Positions 1 through 6,420 of a stretch of DNA of 9,475 bases are shown piece after piece. The translations under genes were made by a program, and so were the position numbers. This DNA comes from Olsenella sp. GTDB lineage: Bacteria > Actinomycetota > Coriobacteriia > Coriobacteriales > Atopobiaceae. The stretch spans positions 1-9,475 of the forward strand of contig SUUD01000057.1 in assembly GCA_015062715.1 (NCBI GenBank), given 5' to 3'. Positions within the stretch are counted from its first letter, which is position 1. Every line of letters starts with the position of its first letter. The notes under the pieces were generated by a model that did no database searches, had not been told where the DNA came from, and worked only from the letters and a program-made list of their open reading frames with translations.

Positions 1-1830
1 GTCGTCCTCGATCACGGGGCGGTCTCCCATGAGGACGAGGGCCCTCGTCGAGGGCAGCAGCGCCACCTCGTCCGCCGTGTAGACCGCGCGCTCCATGGAG
101 TTGCGGTTGCGCGTGTAGTCGGCGGTGAGCCCATCGCCCCTGCGCGACCAGTCCGTCTTGACGATGGTCGACGTGCCGGTCTCCTTGGAGATCTGTTCGG
201 CGGTCGCGTAGTCGCGACCGCCTCCCAGATACAGGGTCGTAGGGCAGTTGCCCCTGATGGTCGCCGCGTCCTCCTCGCCGTAGACGCTCTCGAGCTGCGA
301 GAGGTTTTGGAGGATCACGGTCAGGTCTACGTCGCGCGAGCGGACTACCGAGATGCACTGCGAGAACGAGGGCAGCTTCCCGATGTTCTTGAACTCGTCG
401 AAGATGAGCGAGACGGGCCTCGGCAGGACGCCGCCTGCGGCATCCGCCGCGCGGAGCGGCAGGTTGATTGCCTGCCACGCGAACAGCGACATCAGGCAGT
501 TGAGAGAGCCGTCGAAGTCGGAGGTGATCACGAAGGTCACGGTGGGTGGCCTCGGGGTCCCGTCGGGCATCTTGGTCTGGCCGAGCAATTCGAGGTGCAC
601 CTCGTCCTCGCCGGTCGCGCCGGCCAGCAGCGTCTTCACTCCCTTGTCGGTCAGCGAGGCCATGCGGGCGTGCGAGGATATGACAAAGGACTTGAGTGTC
701 TTGCCGGCGCCGTGCCGGAACTGGTGCCAGAGGTCGAGCGCCTCGTCCTCGTCAGGCCGAAGCCCGCGCACCTTCGTCCCATCTGGTAGCTCGCGCCAGT
801 CGGCGGGACGGATGCGGTCGTAGTTGCGGCGGAGGTCGGAATCAACACGCTCGGGGGCCTGCCTCACAGCCACCTGGCGGGTTCCGCGCACTCCGGGGGT
901 CGCCTTGGGCGGTGCCGGCTTGGTACCCGTCTCGATTTGCTCGAATATCTGGTCAAGCCCATTGGGCTTGCCCCTGCCGTCATCATCACCCATGTCGGCC
1001 ATGCTCGTGAAGTCCAGGAACGTCTTCATCGTCATGTCCTTGCGCGGCAGCCAGTCAAGCATGAGCGTGAGGATTGCTCGGTAGAAGAGCTTCTCTCCGT
1101 TGTCCCATATGGGGTCGGATGACTCCCTGCCATTGTTGGTGTTGTCGACGAGGCAGTTGACGAAGGTGAGGATGTCGGCGTGAGAGTGGATGAAAGAGAG
1201 CGGGTTCCAGCGTGCGGATCGTTCCATGTCCTTCGTGTTGAGCACGACCACGTTTCGTCCTCTGCGGATGAGCTGTGCGCCAACCCTCTCGAGGGTCGTG
1301 CCCTTCGGGTCGAAGACCACGATGTCACGGTCTGCGTCCTGCATGAGGTTGGGCTCGACGAACCCCGCGGTCTTGCCGGATCCTGATCCGCCGACGACGA
1401 GGACGTTGCGGTTGGTGATTGACCTCCTGACGCCGCCCGTGGGCCTGATGGCGATACCGAGGTGCTTCGTCAGGATGATGTTGTTGTCGGGGTCCTCCGC
1501 GTCACGGTAGACCTCGCCCTCGGCGACCGTGCCCTTGCGGGCGCTGCCGTACTCGTCGCCGAACCGAAGGTTGCGGGGCCTCGAGACGACAGCGGAGAGC
1601 AGCATCATGGGTACGGCAGCCCCGACCATGCCGACTCCCGCCGCGAGCCCGTGGAATGAGGCCGCGAACGGCGCGGCTGCAATCGAGGGCAGGAGCTCTC
1701 GAGGCGCCGTCGTGGCAAGGGCGATGATGGGCGAGCGTGACGCCTCCGCGCACATGCCCAACCTCATGCCCAGCCAACCTAGCAACACCGTGGCGGCGAG
1801 CGTTGCACAGAGATGCCCCTTGCCTGGCAT
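1..1830 (-). CDS. VirD4/TraG-family type IV coupling protein (C-terminus beyond window)
   Basis: This is the hexameric membrane ATPase that hands the relaxase-DNA complex to the mating channel during conjugation. The visible 610 codons start at ATG 1828-1830, after GAGGAGG and TAGGAG purine stretches. Two hydrophobic stretches (about residues 7-28 and 54-83) fit the usual N-terminal membrane anchor. Walker A is GGSGSGKT (147-154), followed by the family motif DPKG (174-177). The Walker B motif is LIFDEFKNIG, with D478/E479. Further on are the conserved TraG/VirD4 blocks QLESVYGEE and NCPTTLYLGG. The frame is open to base 1, so the C-terminus is cut off by the window, not by mutation. The start lies 3 nt after the stop of the upstream PcfB-like gene, so the two are almost certainly co-translated. 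The family call is secure; the mating-system subtype cannot be decided without the neighbouring genes. Confidence 0.93.
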   Translation of the reverse strand, partial: MPGKGHLCATLAATVLLGWLGMRLGMCAEASRSPIIALATTAPRELLPSIAAAPFAASFHGLAAGVGMVGAAVPMMLLSAVVSRPRNLRFGDEYGSARKGTVAEGEVYRDAEDPDNNIILTKHLGIAIRPTGGVRRSITNRNVLVVGGSGSGKTAGFVEPNLMQDADRDIVVFDPKGTTLERVGAQLIRRGRNVVVLNTKDMERSARWNPLSFIHSHADILTFVNCLVDNTNNGRESSDPIWDNGEKLFYRAILTLMLDWLPRKDMTMKTFLDFTSMADMGDDDGRGKPNGLDQIFEQIETGTKPAPPKATPGVRGTRQVAVRQAPERVDSDLRRNYDRIRPADWRELPDGTKVRGLRPDEDEALDLWHQFRHGAGKTLKSFVISSHARMASLTDKGVKTLLAGATGEDEVHLELLGQTKMPDGTPRPPTVTFVITSDFDGSLNCLMSLFAWQAINLPLRAADAAGGVLPRPVSLIFDEFKNIGKLPSFSQCISVVRSRDVDLTVILQNLSQLESVYGEEDAATIRGNCPTTLYLGGGRDYATAEQISKETGTSTIVKTDWSRRGDGLTADYTRNRNSMERAVYTADEVALLPSTRALVLMGDRPVIEDD

Positions 1831-1833
1831 CTC

Positions 1834-2502
1834 CTAGCGGACCTCCTCGGGCTCCGGGAGCATGTCGGATGCCAGTTCGAGGCCCGCTCCCTGCACGGCG
1901 CGGACGTCCCTGATCAGCGACTCGGCGTCGTAGCCTGCGGGCCCCATGACCCCCGTCGTTTCCGGGACCGGTTCCCGCGCGGCCCACTCGACGGTGGCGA
2001 GCGGCCCCTCATCGACGTAGTCGACCGTGCTGTCGGCCTCGACCATCCGGAGGCTCTGCAGGATGAATCCGTCGATTCCCTCGATGGCCTGTGCGCACCG
2101 CTCGTCCTTGGTCTCGTAGGCCATCACGGCGATCCACTTGCCCTCGATAGGCTCCTCCGCAGCCTCGACGTCCAGCCCCTCAGCCCTCATGAGTTCGACG
2201 AACTGGTCGCGGACGTCCCTCCTGCTGAAGTGCTGAACGAGCACCGTCTTCGTGGGGTTGTCCTTGGGCATGGCCTCGACCGTGTCGACGGTGTTTGTGG
2301 GGTCGTGCGGGTCGACGTACCTCCGGACCATCCTGATGGCGCCCCTCGTCCCCGACACGGCCGTGCTTCCCAGCGCCCCGACGGCCGGTTCGACCACCTT
2401 GCGTGCCAGCATCGAGGTCGCCACCCTCAGCGCCGACCTCCCCATGTCGATGAGCGCCCTCGAAGTCGTGCGACCGGCCTCGTCGCCTGCGTCTTGTGCC
2501 AT
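1834..2502 (-). CDS. PcfB/DUF3801-like coupling-protein accessory factor (inferred)
   Basis: This 222-residue protein sits directly upstream of the coupling ATPase with a 3-nt gap. In Gram-positive conjugative elements that place is typically held by PcfB-type (DUF3801) proteins, which bind the relaxosome and dock it on the coupling protein. The N-terminal 60 residues are helical and basic (for example MLARKVVEPAVGALGS and GAIRMVRRYV). Residues about 84-148 look like a compact alpha/beta fold: a strand (KTVLVQHF), a helix (RRDVRDQFVELMRAEGLDVE), a strand (KWIAVMAYE) and a helix (DERCAQAIEGIDGFIL). This spacing resembles DUF3801. The tail from about 150 is acidic. There is no signal peptide or convincing transmembrane segment. 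I do not recognise a close homologue: the call rests on position and secondary-structure pattern, and a lineage-specific accessory protein is possible. Confidence 0.6.
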   Translation of the reverse strand: MAQDAGDEAGRTTSRALIDMGRSALRVATSMLARKVVEPAVGALGSTAVSGTRGAIRMVRRYVDPHDPTNTVDTVEAMPKDNPTKTVLVQHFSRRDVRDQFVELMRAEGLDVEAAEEPIEGKWIAVMAYETKDERCAQAIEGIDGFILQSLRMVEADSTVDYVDEGPLATVEWAAREPVPETTGVMGPAGYDAESLIRDVRAVQGAGLELASDMLPEPEEVR

Positions 2503-2590
2503 GAGCTTCGCCTTTCCCTAGCCGTCCTGTCGTTCCTTCGTCCCCGTTCTGCGGCGCGGTGGAGAGCGTGCCGAGAGGGGTTGGTGCTGG

Positions 2591-3823
2591 CTACTGTCCT
2601 TTCGGGGCGCCCCCTTTCCCGAAGGCCCTCGCCGCCGCGGTTGCCGCCTCGTCCCTCGTCGCCGAGGAGGGGACCTCGAGGGCGCTGGCGCCACCGGGGG
2701 CGTTGAGGCAAACCCACCCGCCTGAGGTGCGCGCTACGACGGGACTCCATGCGCCGTGGGGAATCGTCCCCTTCGCGTGGGCGCGACCGGCGGCGCGGCG
2801 CGCGAGGTAGGGATTGAGGCGCTTCGTCGTCGGCGCAGGGGAGAGCCAGTGGGTGAGCGACATCGCGCCATCGGGTCCGTCGTGCGTGGCCCAGTAGTCC
2901 TTCAGGCTCTCGCGGTATGCCTCGACTGCCTCCTCGGGGCTGACGCCCCTCCTGCCAAGCTCCCTGAGGGCGTCGATGACCTCCGAGACCCACTCCTCCC
3001 TCACGGGCTTGACCGAGATCTCGCAGAGCGCTCTTGCAGCCTTGAGGATCTGTTCGTCCTCGGCGACTGCGCCGTCCCGCCCGTCCTCACCCATAGGGGA
3101 TAGGTGATAGGGGATAGGAGATAGTCGCGTGTCATTCTTTATATGCGGTTGTTGAAAGCTCGCGCCGCCGCTGGTAGGGGTCTTGTCCCCAATGTCATGC
3201 TGCCTGACAACGTCGCGCCGCGCGACGTTGGGAATGTCAGGCTGCGCGACATTGGAATCAGTTTTCGACATTTCTGAGGCTGCGGGCGCTTCCCATGGCT
3301 CGCCGTCCCCAATGTCATGCTCCCTGACATTGGGCCCTGCCTGCTGTCTTCCGGCTAAGGCCCCGGTTATGTCGCCACCGGTGATGACGGGCGGTGCCAA
3401 GGACTCGCCTCCCACGTAGGGCTCGATGGAGGCGCCCCCGTCGAGTACCGTCTCGGCGACCGTTCCCATCCACCGGGCCAGGCACTCGTTCACCGCGACC
3501 TGCGAGGCTGAGTAGATGTTCACGTGCCTCCCGCCATGGCTCGTGTGCGTCCGGGCCCTGACGTAGACCAGGCCGTCGTCGAGAAGCTCCTGCAGCGCGG
3601 CGTTGACGCTCTGGCGGGCATACCCGGTCATCCTGGCTATGTGGGACTGCGTCGCTATGAGCAGCGACGTGTCATGGTGCGTGTACTGGTAAATCGTGGC
3701 GTAGACCGCCAGCTTGGCCGAGCCGGGCTTCAGGTCGAGCCCGTCGGGGTCGGTCATCCAGAGGTAGACCATGTAGCCCTGGGTGGCGTCACGCGCCATC
3801 CGGTCCCTCGCCGGGGGGCTCAT
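2591..3823 (-). CDS. Winged-helix replication-initiator-like protein with embedded DNA repeats
   Basis: This 410-residue protein probably starts replication of the excised element. Residues about 33-107 form a helix-turn-helix/winged helix: SAKLAVYATIYQYTH, then the HTH LLIATQSHIARMTGYARQSV, then NAALQELLDDGLVYV and a wing to about 106. This resembles the N-terminal DNA-binding domains of plasmid initiators. Residues 140-245 look low-complexity and carry heptapeptide repeats of the form NV[AR]xxD[IV]. Residues about 255-340 are helical (EQILKAARALCEI, EWVSEVIDALRELG, SLTHWLSPAP), recalling the C-terminal helical domains of DnaD/DnaB-type loaders. The chosen ATG (3821-3823) has GGGAG upstream and overlaps the TGA of a small upstream ORF; Met9 is an alternative. 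The repeat-coding centre may be the replication origin itself. It could instead be a HTH regulator without replication activity. The frame is certain and the function is inferred. Confidence 0.72.
   Translation of the reverse strand: MSPPARDRMARDATQGYMVYLWMTDPDGLDLKPGSAKLAVYATIYQYTHHDTSLLIATQSHIARMTGYARQSVNAALQELLDDGLVYVRARTHTSHGGRHVNIYSASQVAVNECLARWMGTVAETVLDGGASIEPYVGGESLAPPVITGGDITGALAGRQQAGPNVREHDIGDGEPWEAPAASEMSKTDSNVAQPDIPNVARRDVVRQHDIGDKTPTSGGASFQQPHIKNDTRLSPIPYHLSPMGEDGRDGAVAEDEQILKAARALCEISVKPVREEWVSEVIDALRELGRRGVSPEEAVEAYRESLKDYWATHDGPDGAMSLTHWLSPAPTTKRLNPYLARRAAGRAHAKGTIPHGAWSPVVARTSGGWVCLNAPGGASALEVPSSATRDEAATAAARAFGKGGAPKGQ
3093..3127 (+). repeat. Tandem 7-bp repeats inside the Rep-like gene
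   Basis: Four consecutive heptamers of the form ATAGGNG (3093-3099, 3100-3106, 3107-3113, 3114-3120) are followed by a fifth, degenerate ATAGTCG (3121-3127). The period of 7 is not a multiple of 3, so protein-level repetition cannot explain them. They adjoin an AT-rich patch, as unwinding-element or iteron repeats often do. Confidence 0.85.
3131..3160. other. AT-rich patch, possible DNA unwinding element
   Basis: This stretch, including TTCTTTATATG (3136-3146), is clearly richer in A and T than the surrounding GC-rich coding sequence. It lies between the 7-bp repeats and the 21-bp dyads. No convincing DnaA box was found in it. The unwinding role is an inference from position and composition. 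Confidence 0.4.
3191..3253. repeat. Cluster of three 21-bp dyad repeats (candidate iterons)
   Basis: Three 21-bp units occupy 3191-3211, 3209-3229 (sharing 3 bp with the first) and 3233-3253. Each follows the pattern AAyGTC, 9 bp, GACrTT or a near variant. The middle unit is an almost perfect palindrome: arms 3209-3218 and 3220-3229 around one central base, and 11 bp per arm counting flanking bases. Internal dyad symmetry plus repetition is typical of protein binding sites. All units are in the same codon phase and encode NVAQPDI, NVARRDV and VVRQHDI, so protein repetition is a competing explanation. Confidence 0.75.
3309..3333. repeat. Fourth dyad unit, perfect inverted repeat
   Basis: CCAATGTCA (3309-3317) and TGACATTGG (3325-3333) are perfect 9-bp inverted arms around a 7-bp spacer. 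The inner 21 bp (3311-3331) match the pattern of the three clustered units nearby and encode NVREHDI in the Rep-like protein. It is probably an additional binding site for the same protein. Confidence 0.75.
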
Positions 3824-3927
3824 CCTTCGGCTCCCAGGTTCTTAGCGGCCCCCTCTGCGCTAGCCTGCCTCTCGGGGCCGCCCCAGGGTACGGCGCGCCT
3901 CGGCGCGCCTTGGCTCCTCGCCTTCAT
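3820..3927 (-). CDS. Possible small basic protein translationally coupled to the Rep-like gene
   Basis: A 35-codon frame opens at ATG 3925-3927 with an AGGGGGTGG Shine-Dalgarno-like stretch about 5 nt upstream. It closes with TGA at 3820-3822, overlapping the Rep-like start codon as ATGA. The product (begins MKARSQGAPRRAVPW) is basic and low in hydrophobic residues, and I do not recognise it. It includes the tandem 10-mer CGGCGCGCCT (3891-3910). The ribosome binding site and the stop-start overlap favour a translated leader or small protein. High GC makes chance open frames common, so confidence is low. Confidence 0.35.
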   Translation of the reverse strand: MKARSQGAPRRAVPWGGPERQASAEGAAKNLGAEG

Positions 3928-3938
3928 GCGGCCACCCC

Positions 3939-4169
3939 CTACGCGAGGGCATGGGGCTTGTAGAGCGGCTGCGAGCGCACCCACTCCTCGAGGTCGTCCT
4001 CGAGGATTTTCGGGAACCCCTCGTCGAAGTAGTGGTGGGCGGGGAGCTGCCCGAGGTCTAGCGCCCTCCTGATGATCTTGGGAGAGGTGTTCGCCCATGC
4101 CGCGGCGTCATTCACGGAGAGGACCCTCGCTCGTGGGCGCACGTGCTGTCTCGTCCTGTTGTTCGCCAT
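3939..4169 (-). CDS. Excisionase-like HTH protein
   Basis: This 76-residue protein has one MerR/excisionase-type winged helix: LSVNDAAAWANTSPKIIRRA (17-36), then LDLGQLPAHHY and the terminal DDLEEWVRSQ (58-67). It resembles the short helix-turn-helix DNA-binding proteins that bend attachment-site DNA and direct the recombinase toward excision. The start ATG 4167-4169 follows the stop of the preceding HTH gene by 2 nt, with GGGAGG overlapping that gene's end, so the pair is translationally coupled. A role as recombination directionality factor is inferred from size, fold and the nearby integrase. A small transcription factor is the alternative. Confidence 0.7.
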   Translation of the reverse strand: MANNRTRQHVRPRARVLSVNDAAAWANTSPKIIRRALDLGQLPAHHYFDEGFPKILEDDLEEWVRSQPLYKPHALA

Positions 4170-4171
4170 GG

Positions 4172-4387
4172 CTAGGCCTCCCTTCCGCCCTCGCCCGAGT
4201 GGTACAGGTCGTCTAGTGTGAGTCCGAAGTATGCGGCCAGTGGGAGCAGCTCGTTGGAGCGGAGGAGCCGCTTGCCCTGCAGGCTCTTCTTCAAGGGCTG
4301 GTAGTTCAGTCCCGTCTTGCGGGCGAGCACGGACACCGGAATGCCCCGGTTCCTCACTTGCTCAGAAATGCACTCCTCGGCAGACAT
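4172..4387 (-). CDS. Small HTH DNA-binding protein (XRE-like)
   Basis: This 71-residue protein begins at ATG 4385-4387, chosen because a strong AGGAGGTGAG sits about 5 nt upstream and the AT-rich control region lies just beyond. The frame continues upstream, but only through non-coding-looking AT-rich DNA and across the divergent gene. Residues 5-60 form a helix-turn-helix domain: SEQVRNRGIPVSVLARKTGL, then NYQPLKKSLQGKRLLRSNEL and LPLAAYFGLTLDDLYHS. This is the five-helix arrangement of Cro/CI-type regulators, with nothing after it. As first gene of the leftward run it probably acts as an early regulator, possibly a Cro-like partner of the divergent XRE protein. Confidence 0.75.
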   Translation of the reverse strand: MSAEECISEQVRNRGIPVSVLARKTGLNYQPLKKSLQGKRLLRSNELLPLAAYFGLTLDDLYHSGEGGREA

Positions 4388-4516
4388 ACCGCTCACCTCC
4401 TCGGTAAAGATGATAGCACGATAAATCAAATAAAATCTGATGTAACACGAAAAAATGTCGTGTTTTGGAGAAACATAATTAAGAATTGACCCGAACATCG
4501 ACAGAGGAGGGTCATT
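4388..4516. promoter_or_regulatory. Divergent AT-rich control region
   Basis: This is the only strongly AT-rich gap in the element, lying between the leftward HTH gene and the rightward XRE gene, so both promoters must be here or very near. A possible rightward -10 is CATAAT (4474-4479), with no good -35. A possible leftward -10 is TATCAT (complement of 4410-4415), 23 nt before its start codon, also with a poor -35. Exact promoters are therefore unresolved. Confidence 0.6.
4444..4464. promoter_or_regulatory. Perfect 7+7 bp inverted repeat, candidate operator
   Basis: AACACGA (4444-4450) and TCGTGTT (4458-4464) are perfect inverted arms with a 7-bp spacer. A related half-site, AGCACGA, lies at 4415-4421. 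The dyad would cover the -35 area of the suggested rightward promoter. The divergent XRE or HTH protein is the obvious candidate ligand, by inference only. Confidence 0.6.
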
Positions 4517-4879
4517 TTGGACATGACGTACCTTGCGAACCGGCTGAGGACATGCCGCGAGGAGAAGGGCCTGACCCTGAAGGAGGTCGGGAGGCAGGTC
4601 GGACGGACCGAGTCGGGGGTGGGCGCCTGGGAGAGGGCGAGGACCGAGCCCGATCACGACACCCTCGAGAAGCTCGCGGAGCTCTATGACGTCGACATAT
4701 CGACCTTCTTCGAGAGGGGCCACAAGGAACTCTCGCTATCTGCCGAGGAGTTCGACCTGGTCCTCGACTTCCGCGAGCTCGACGCCCGCGGGAAGGACGT
4801 GGTGAGGAGCGTCGCCGTCGCCATGCTGGAGAACCAGTACAAGACCGACCTTGATGACGGGAGCGACCCTGAGGAATGA
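4517..4879 (+). CDS. XRE-family transcriptional regulator
   Basis: This 120-residue protein has an N-terminal Cro/CI helix-turn-helix at about residues 6-62: LANRLRTCREEKGLTLKEVG, then RQVGRTESGVGAWERARTEP and DTLEKLAELYDVDISTFF. A C-terminal helical region (about 72-108) resembles the short dimerisation tails of SinR/ImmR-like repressors; there is no peptidase domain. The start is probably TTG 4517, because AGGAGG (4505-4510) is 6 nt upstream of it; ATG 4523 in the same frame would be 12 nt away. It is divergent from the HTH/excisionase run and 93 bp upstream of the integrase. This suits a maintenance repressor that also controls its own transcription, which is inferred. Confidence 0.85.
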   Translation: MDMTYLANRLRTCREEKGLTLKEVGRQVGRTESGVGAWERARTEPDHDTLEKLAELYDVDISTFFERGHKELSLSAEEFDLVLDFRELDARGKDVVRSVAVAMLENQYKTDLDDGSDPEE

Positions 4880-4972
4880 TCGTGGCGTTCTCCCAAGCCA
4901 TGAAGGGCGCCCGGTCAATCCCCCGGGACTCGGTATGGCATGTGATAGCAGCTCCTTAGACCTTCGACCGCT

Positions 4973-6262
4973 ATGGGGACAGCAATGGCAAAGCAAGGAA
5001 CAAGACGGCACCATGGCCACGTCAAGGAGGTACGGCCTGGGGTCTGGAGGATTCGTGTCGAGCGAGGGGTGACCCTGTGGCGCGGGACGGGAGACGAGCC
5101 GACGCGCCGGGCAGCGAAGGCGAGGGTCTATTCCGAGACCTTCGAGGGGAGTCGGGCTGAGGCGGAGGAGCGAGCCGACGCAATCTGGGTCGAGATGGGC
5201 GAGGACAGAAACATCGGCGACCGGATGACGTTGGGCGAGTACTTCGACGAGCTCTACGTGCCCGACCACCTCAGCAGGCGCAGGAAGAAGACGCAGTCCA
5301 AGTACACCTCGATCTTCGACCGCTACATCAGGCCAGTGTTTGGCAATGACTGGCCGCCCGACATCAGCTATCGGCGCGGGCAGAGATGGATTGACGAGGT
5401 CGAGTCTCCTGCACAACAGAGGGAGGTCCTCCTCGTCGCCCGCGCCGTCGTCCATTCCATGGAGGCGCAGCTTGCGATCAGGGAGCCCGTCGTCTTCCTC
5501 AACAAGCTCGAGCTGAGGCACAAGCAGGTGCATCGTAAGGACACTTGGACTGCCGAGGATGTCCTCGAGGGAATGAGGCGTCTCAGGGACACGAGGATGG
5601 AGAGGCTGTTCCTCGTAATGGCGGGAGCCGGTACGAGGCGCTCCGAGGCGTTGGCGCTGCGCTGTCCCGACGACTTTGTCTTCGAGGTCGCAGGTGACGG
5701 CGCCGTCCTTGCTAGGGCGCACATCCGCGCAACCTACACGGCGGAGGACGGCCTGCTTGACCTGACCAAGACGGGCCGCGACAGGGCGATTACGATAGGG
5801 GAGCCCTTCTCGAGCCGCCTCCGGGAACTCATGCCCGAGGAGGGATGCACCGAACCGATTCTCCCATCGTTGAGGCGCAGGCGGACCAAGGATGAGATGG
5901 AGAACGGGCTGCCTGGAGGGGACGAGTTCTTCGACGGCTGCCTGGTGGCTTCGGTGACGCCGCGGACGGTTGCCGATATATGGAAGAAGCTCTTTGACGA
6001 GCCAAGGCCATATCAGTTGCGCACGAGGATGAAGACGACTAAGGGCGGTCCCTTGGCAGGCATGGACTTCATCGAGCTCGAGAGCCTTCGCCACACCAAC
6101 GAGACTCTCGCGGTCGAAGCTGGGCTCTCCTCGACTATCACCTCCCTTGCCCATGGGCACTCGCAGGAGATCTCTTACGGCCACTATCTTGGTCAGAGGG
6201 GCGTTGCCGACGCAAATGCAGAGGCGGTGAGGCGTAGGATAGAGGGGGAGGTAAGGGAATGA
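4973..6262 (+). CDS. int: Tyrosine recombinase (element integrase)
   Basis: This 429-residue site-specific recombinase inserts and excises the element at the tRNA site 160 bp downstream. The N-terminal arm-binding part holds HGHVKEVRPGVWRIRVERG (15-32), and the core-binding SAM-like domain covers about 86-180 (TLGEYFDELYV onward). Catalytic residues visible are Arg222 (GTRRSEALAL), the beta-hairpin Lys266 (LTKTGRDR), Arg373 (SLRHTNETL), His396 (AHGHSQE) and the nucleophile Tyr405 (SYGHYL). The first box II position, usually His in HxxR, is Glu370. ATG 4973 has no clear ribosome site. The in-frame ATG at 4985 has GGGGA just upstream and gives the typical start MAKQGTRR, so translation may begin there. 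Length and motif order are normal for ICE and phage integrases. Confidence 0.94.
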   Translation: MGTAMAKQGTRRHHGHVKEVRPGVWRIRVERGVTLWRGTGDEPTRRAAKARVYSETFEGSRAEAEERADAIWVEMGEDRNIGDRMTLGEYFDELYVPDHLSRRRKKTQSKYTSIFDRYIRPVFGNDWPPDISYRRGQRWIDEVESPAQQREVLLVARAVVHSMEAQLAIREPVVFLNKLELRHKQVHRKDTWTAEDVLEGMRRLRDTRMERLFLVMAGAGTRRSEALALRCPDDFVFEVAGDGAVLARAHIRATYTAEDGLLDLTKTGRDRAITIGEPFSSRLRELMPEEGCTEPILPSLRRRRTKDEMENGLPGGDEFFDGCLVASVTPRTVADIWKKLFDEPRPYQLRTRMKTTKGGPLAGMDFIELESLRHTNETLAVEAGLSSTITSLAHGHSQEISYGHYLGQRGVADANAEAVRRRIEGEVRE

Positions 6263-6295
6263 GCGGAGCCAACAGGAGGGCTAGTCGCGGTTTTA

Positions 6296-6351
6296 TTCAA
6301 ACAAGCGTGTCGGATAGTTGTCGGGAAGGCTATTCCGACCTACGTTCAAAC
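6296..6351 (+). repeat. TTCAAAC direct repeats, possible integrase arm sites
   Basis: TTCAAAC occurs at 6296-6302 and 6345-6351, followed by similar GC-rich bases (AAGCG and GGCGCG). Between them, GTCGGATAG (6309-6317) pairs with CTATTCCGAC (6330-6339) with one bulged base. The stretch lies between the integrase stop and the attachment core, where arm-type sites are expected. Binding is inferred, and the repeats are short enough to be chance. Confidence 0.35.
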
Positions 6352-6420
6352 GGCGCGTTTCCCGAGCAGACTCTGCACGTTTGTGCTGGTAAAATAGGCT
6401 ATTGCTTGGTTTCGAACGCC

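Noticed and set aside
1813..2706. 297-codon plus-strand frame
   Set aside because: It is antisense to the PcfB-like gene and the end of the Rep-like gene, with low-complexity Arg/Pro/His-rich content and no domain.
3131..3160. DnaA box in the AT-rich patch
   Set aside because: The closest match (TTATATGCG) differs from the TTATCCACA consensus at several positions.
3891..3910. Tandem CGGCGCGCCT pair as a terminator
   Set aside because: The two copies are self-complementary, but no T-tract follows on either strand and transcription is expected to continue into the Rep-like gene.
4388..4723. Upstream extension of the small HTH protein
   Set aside because: The frame stays open, but it crosses the AT-rich control region and lies antisense to the XRE gene; the strong ribosome site marks ATG 4387 as the start.
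4736..6184. 482-codon minus-strand frame
   Set aside because: It is antisense to the integrase and the XRE gene, both of which have clear catalytic or DNA-binding motifs.
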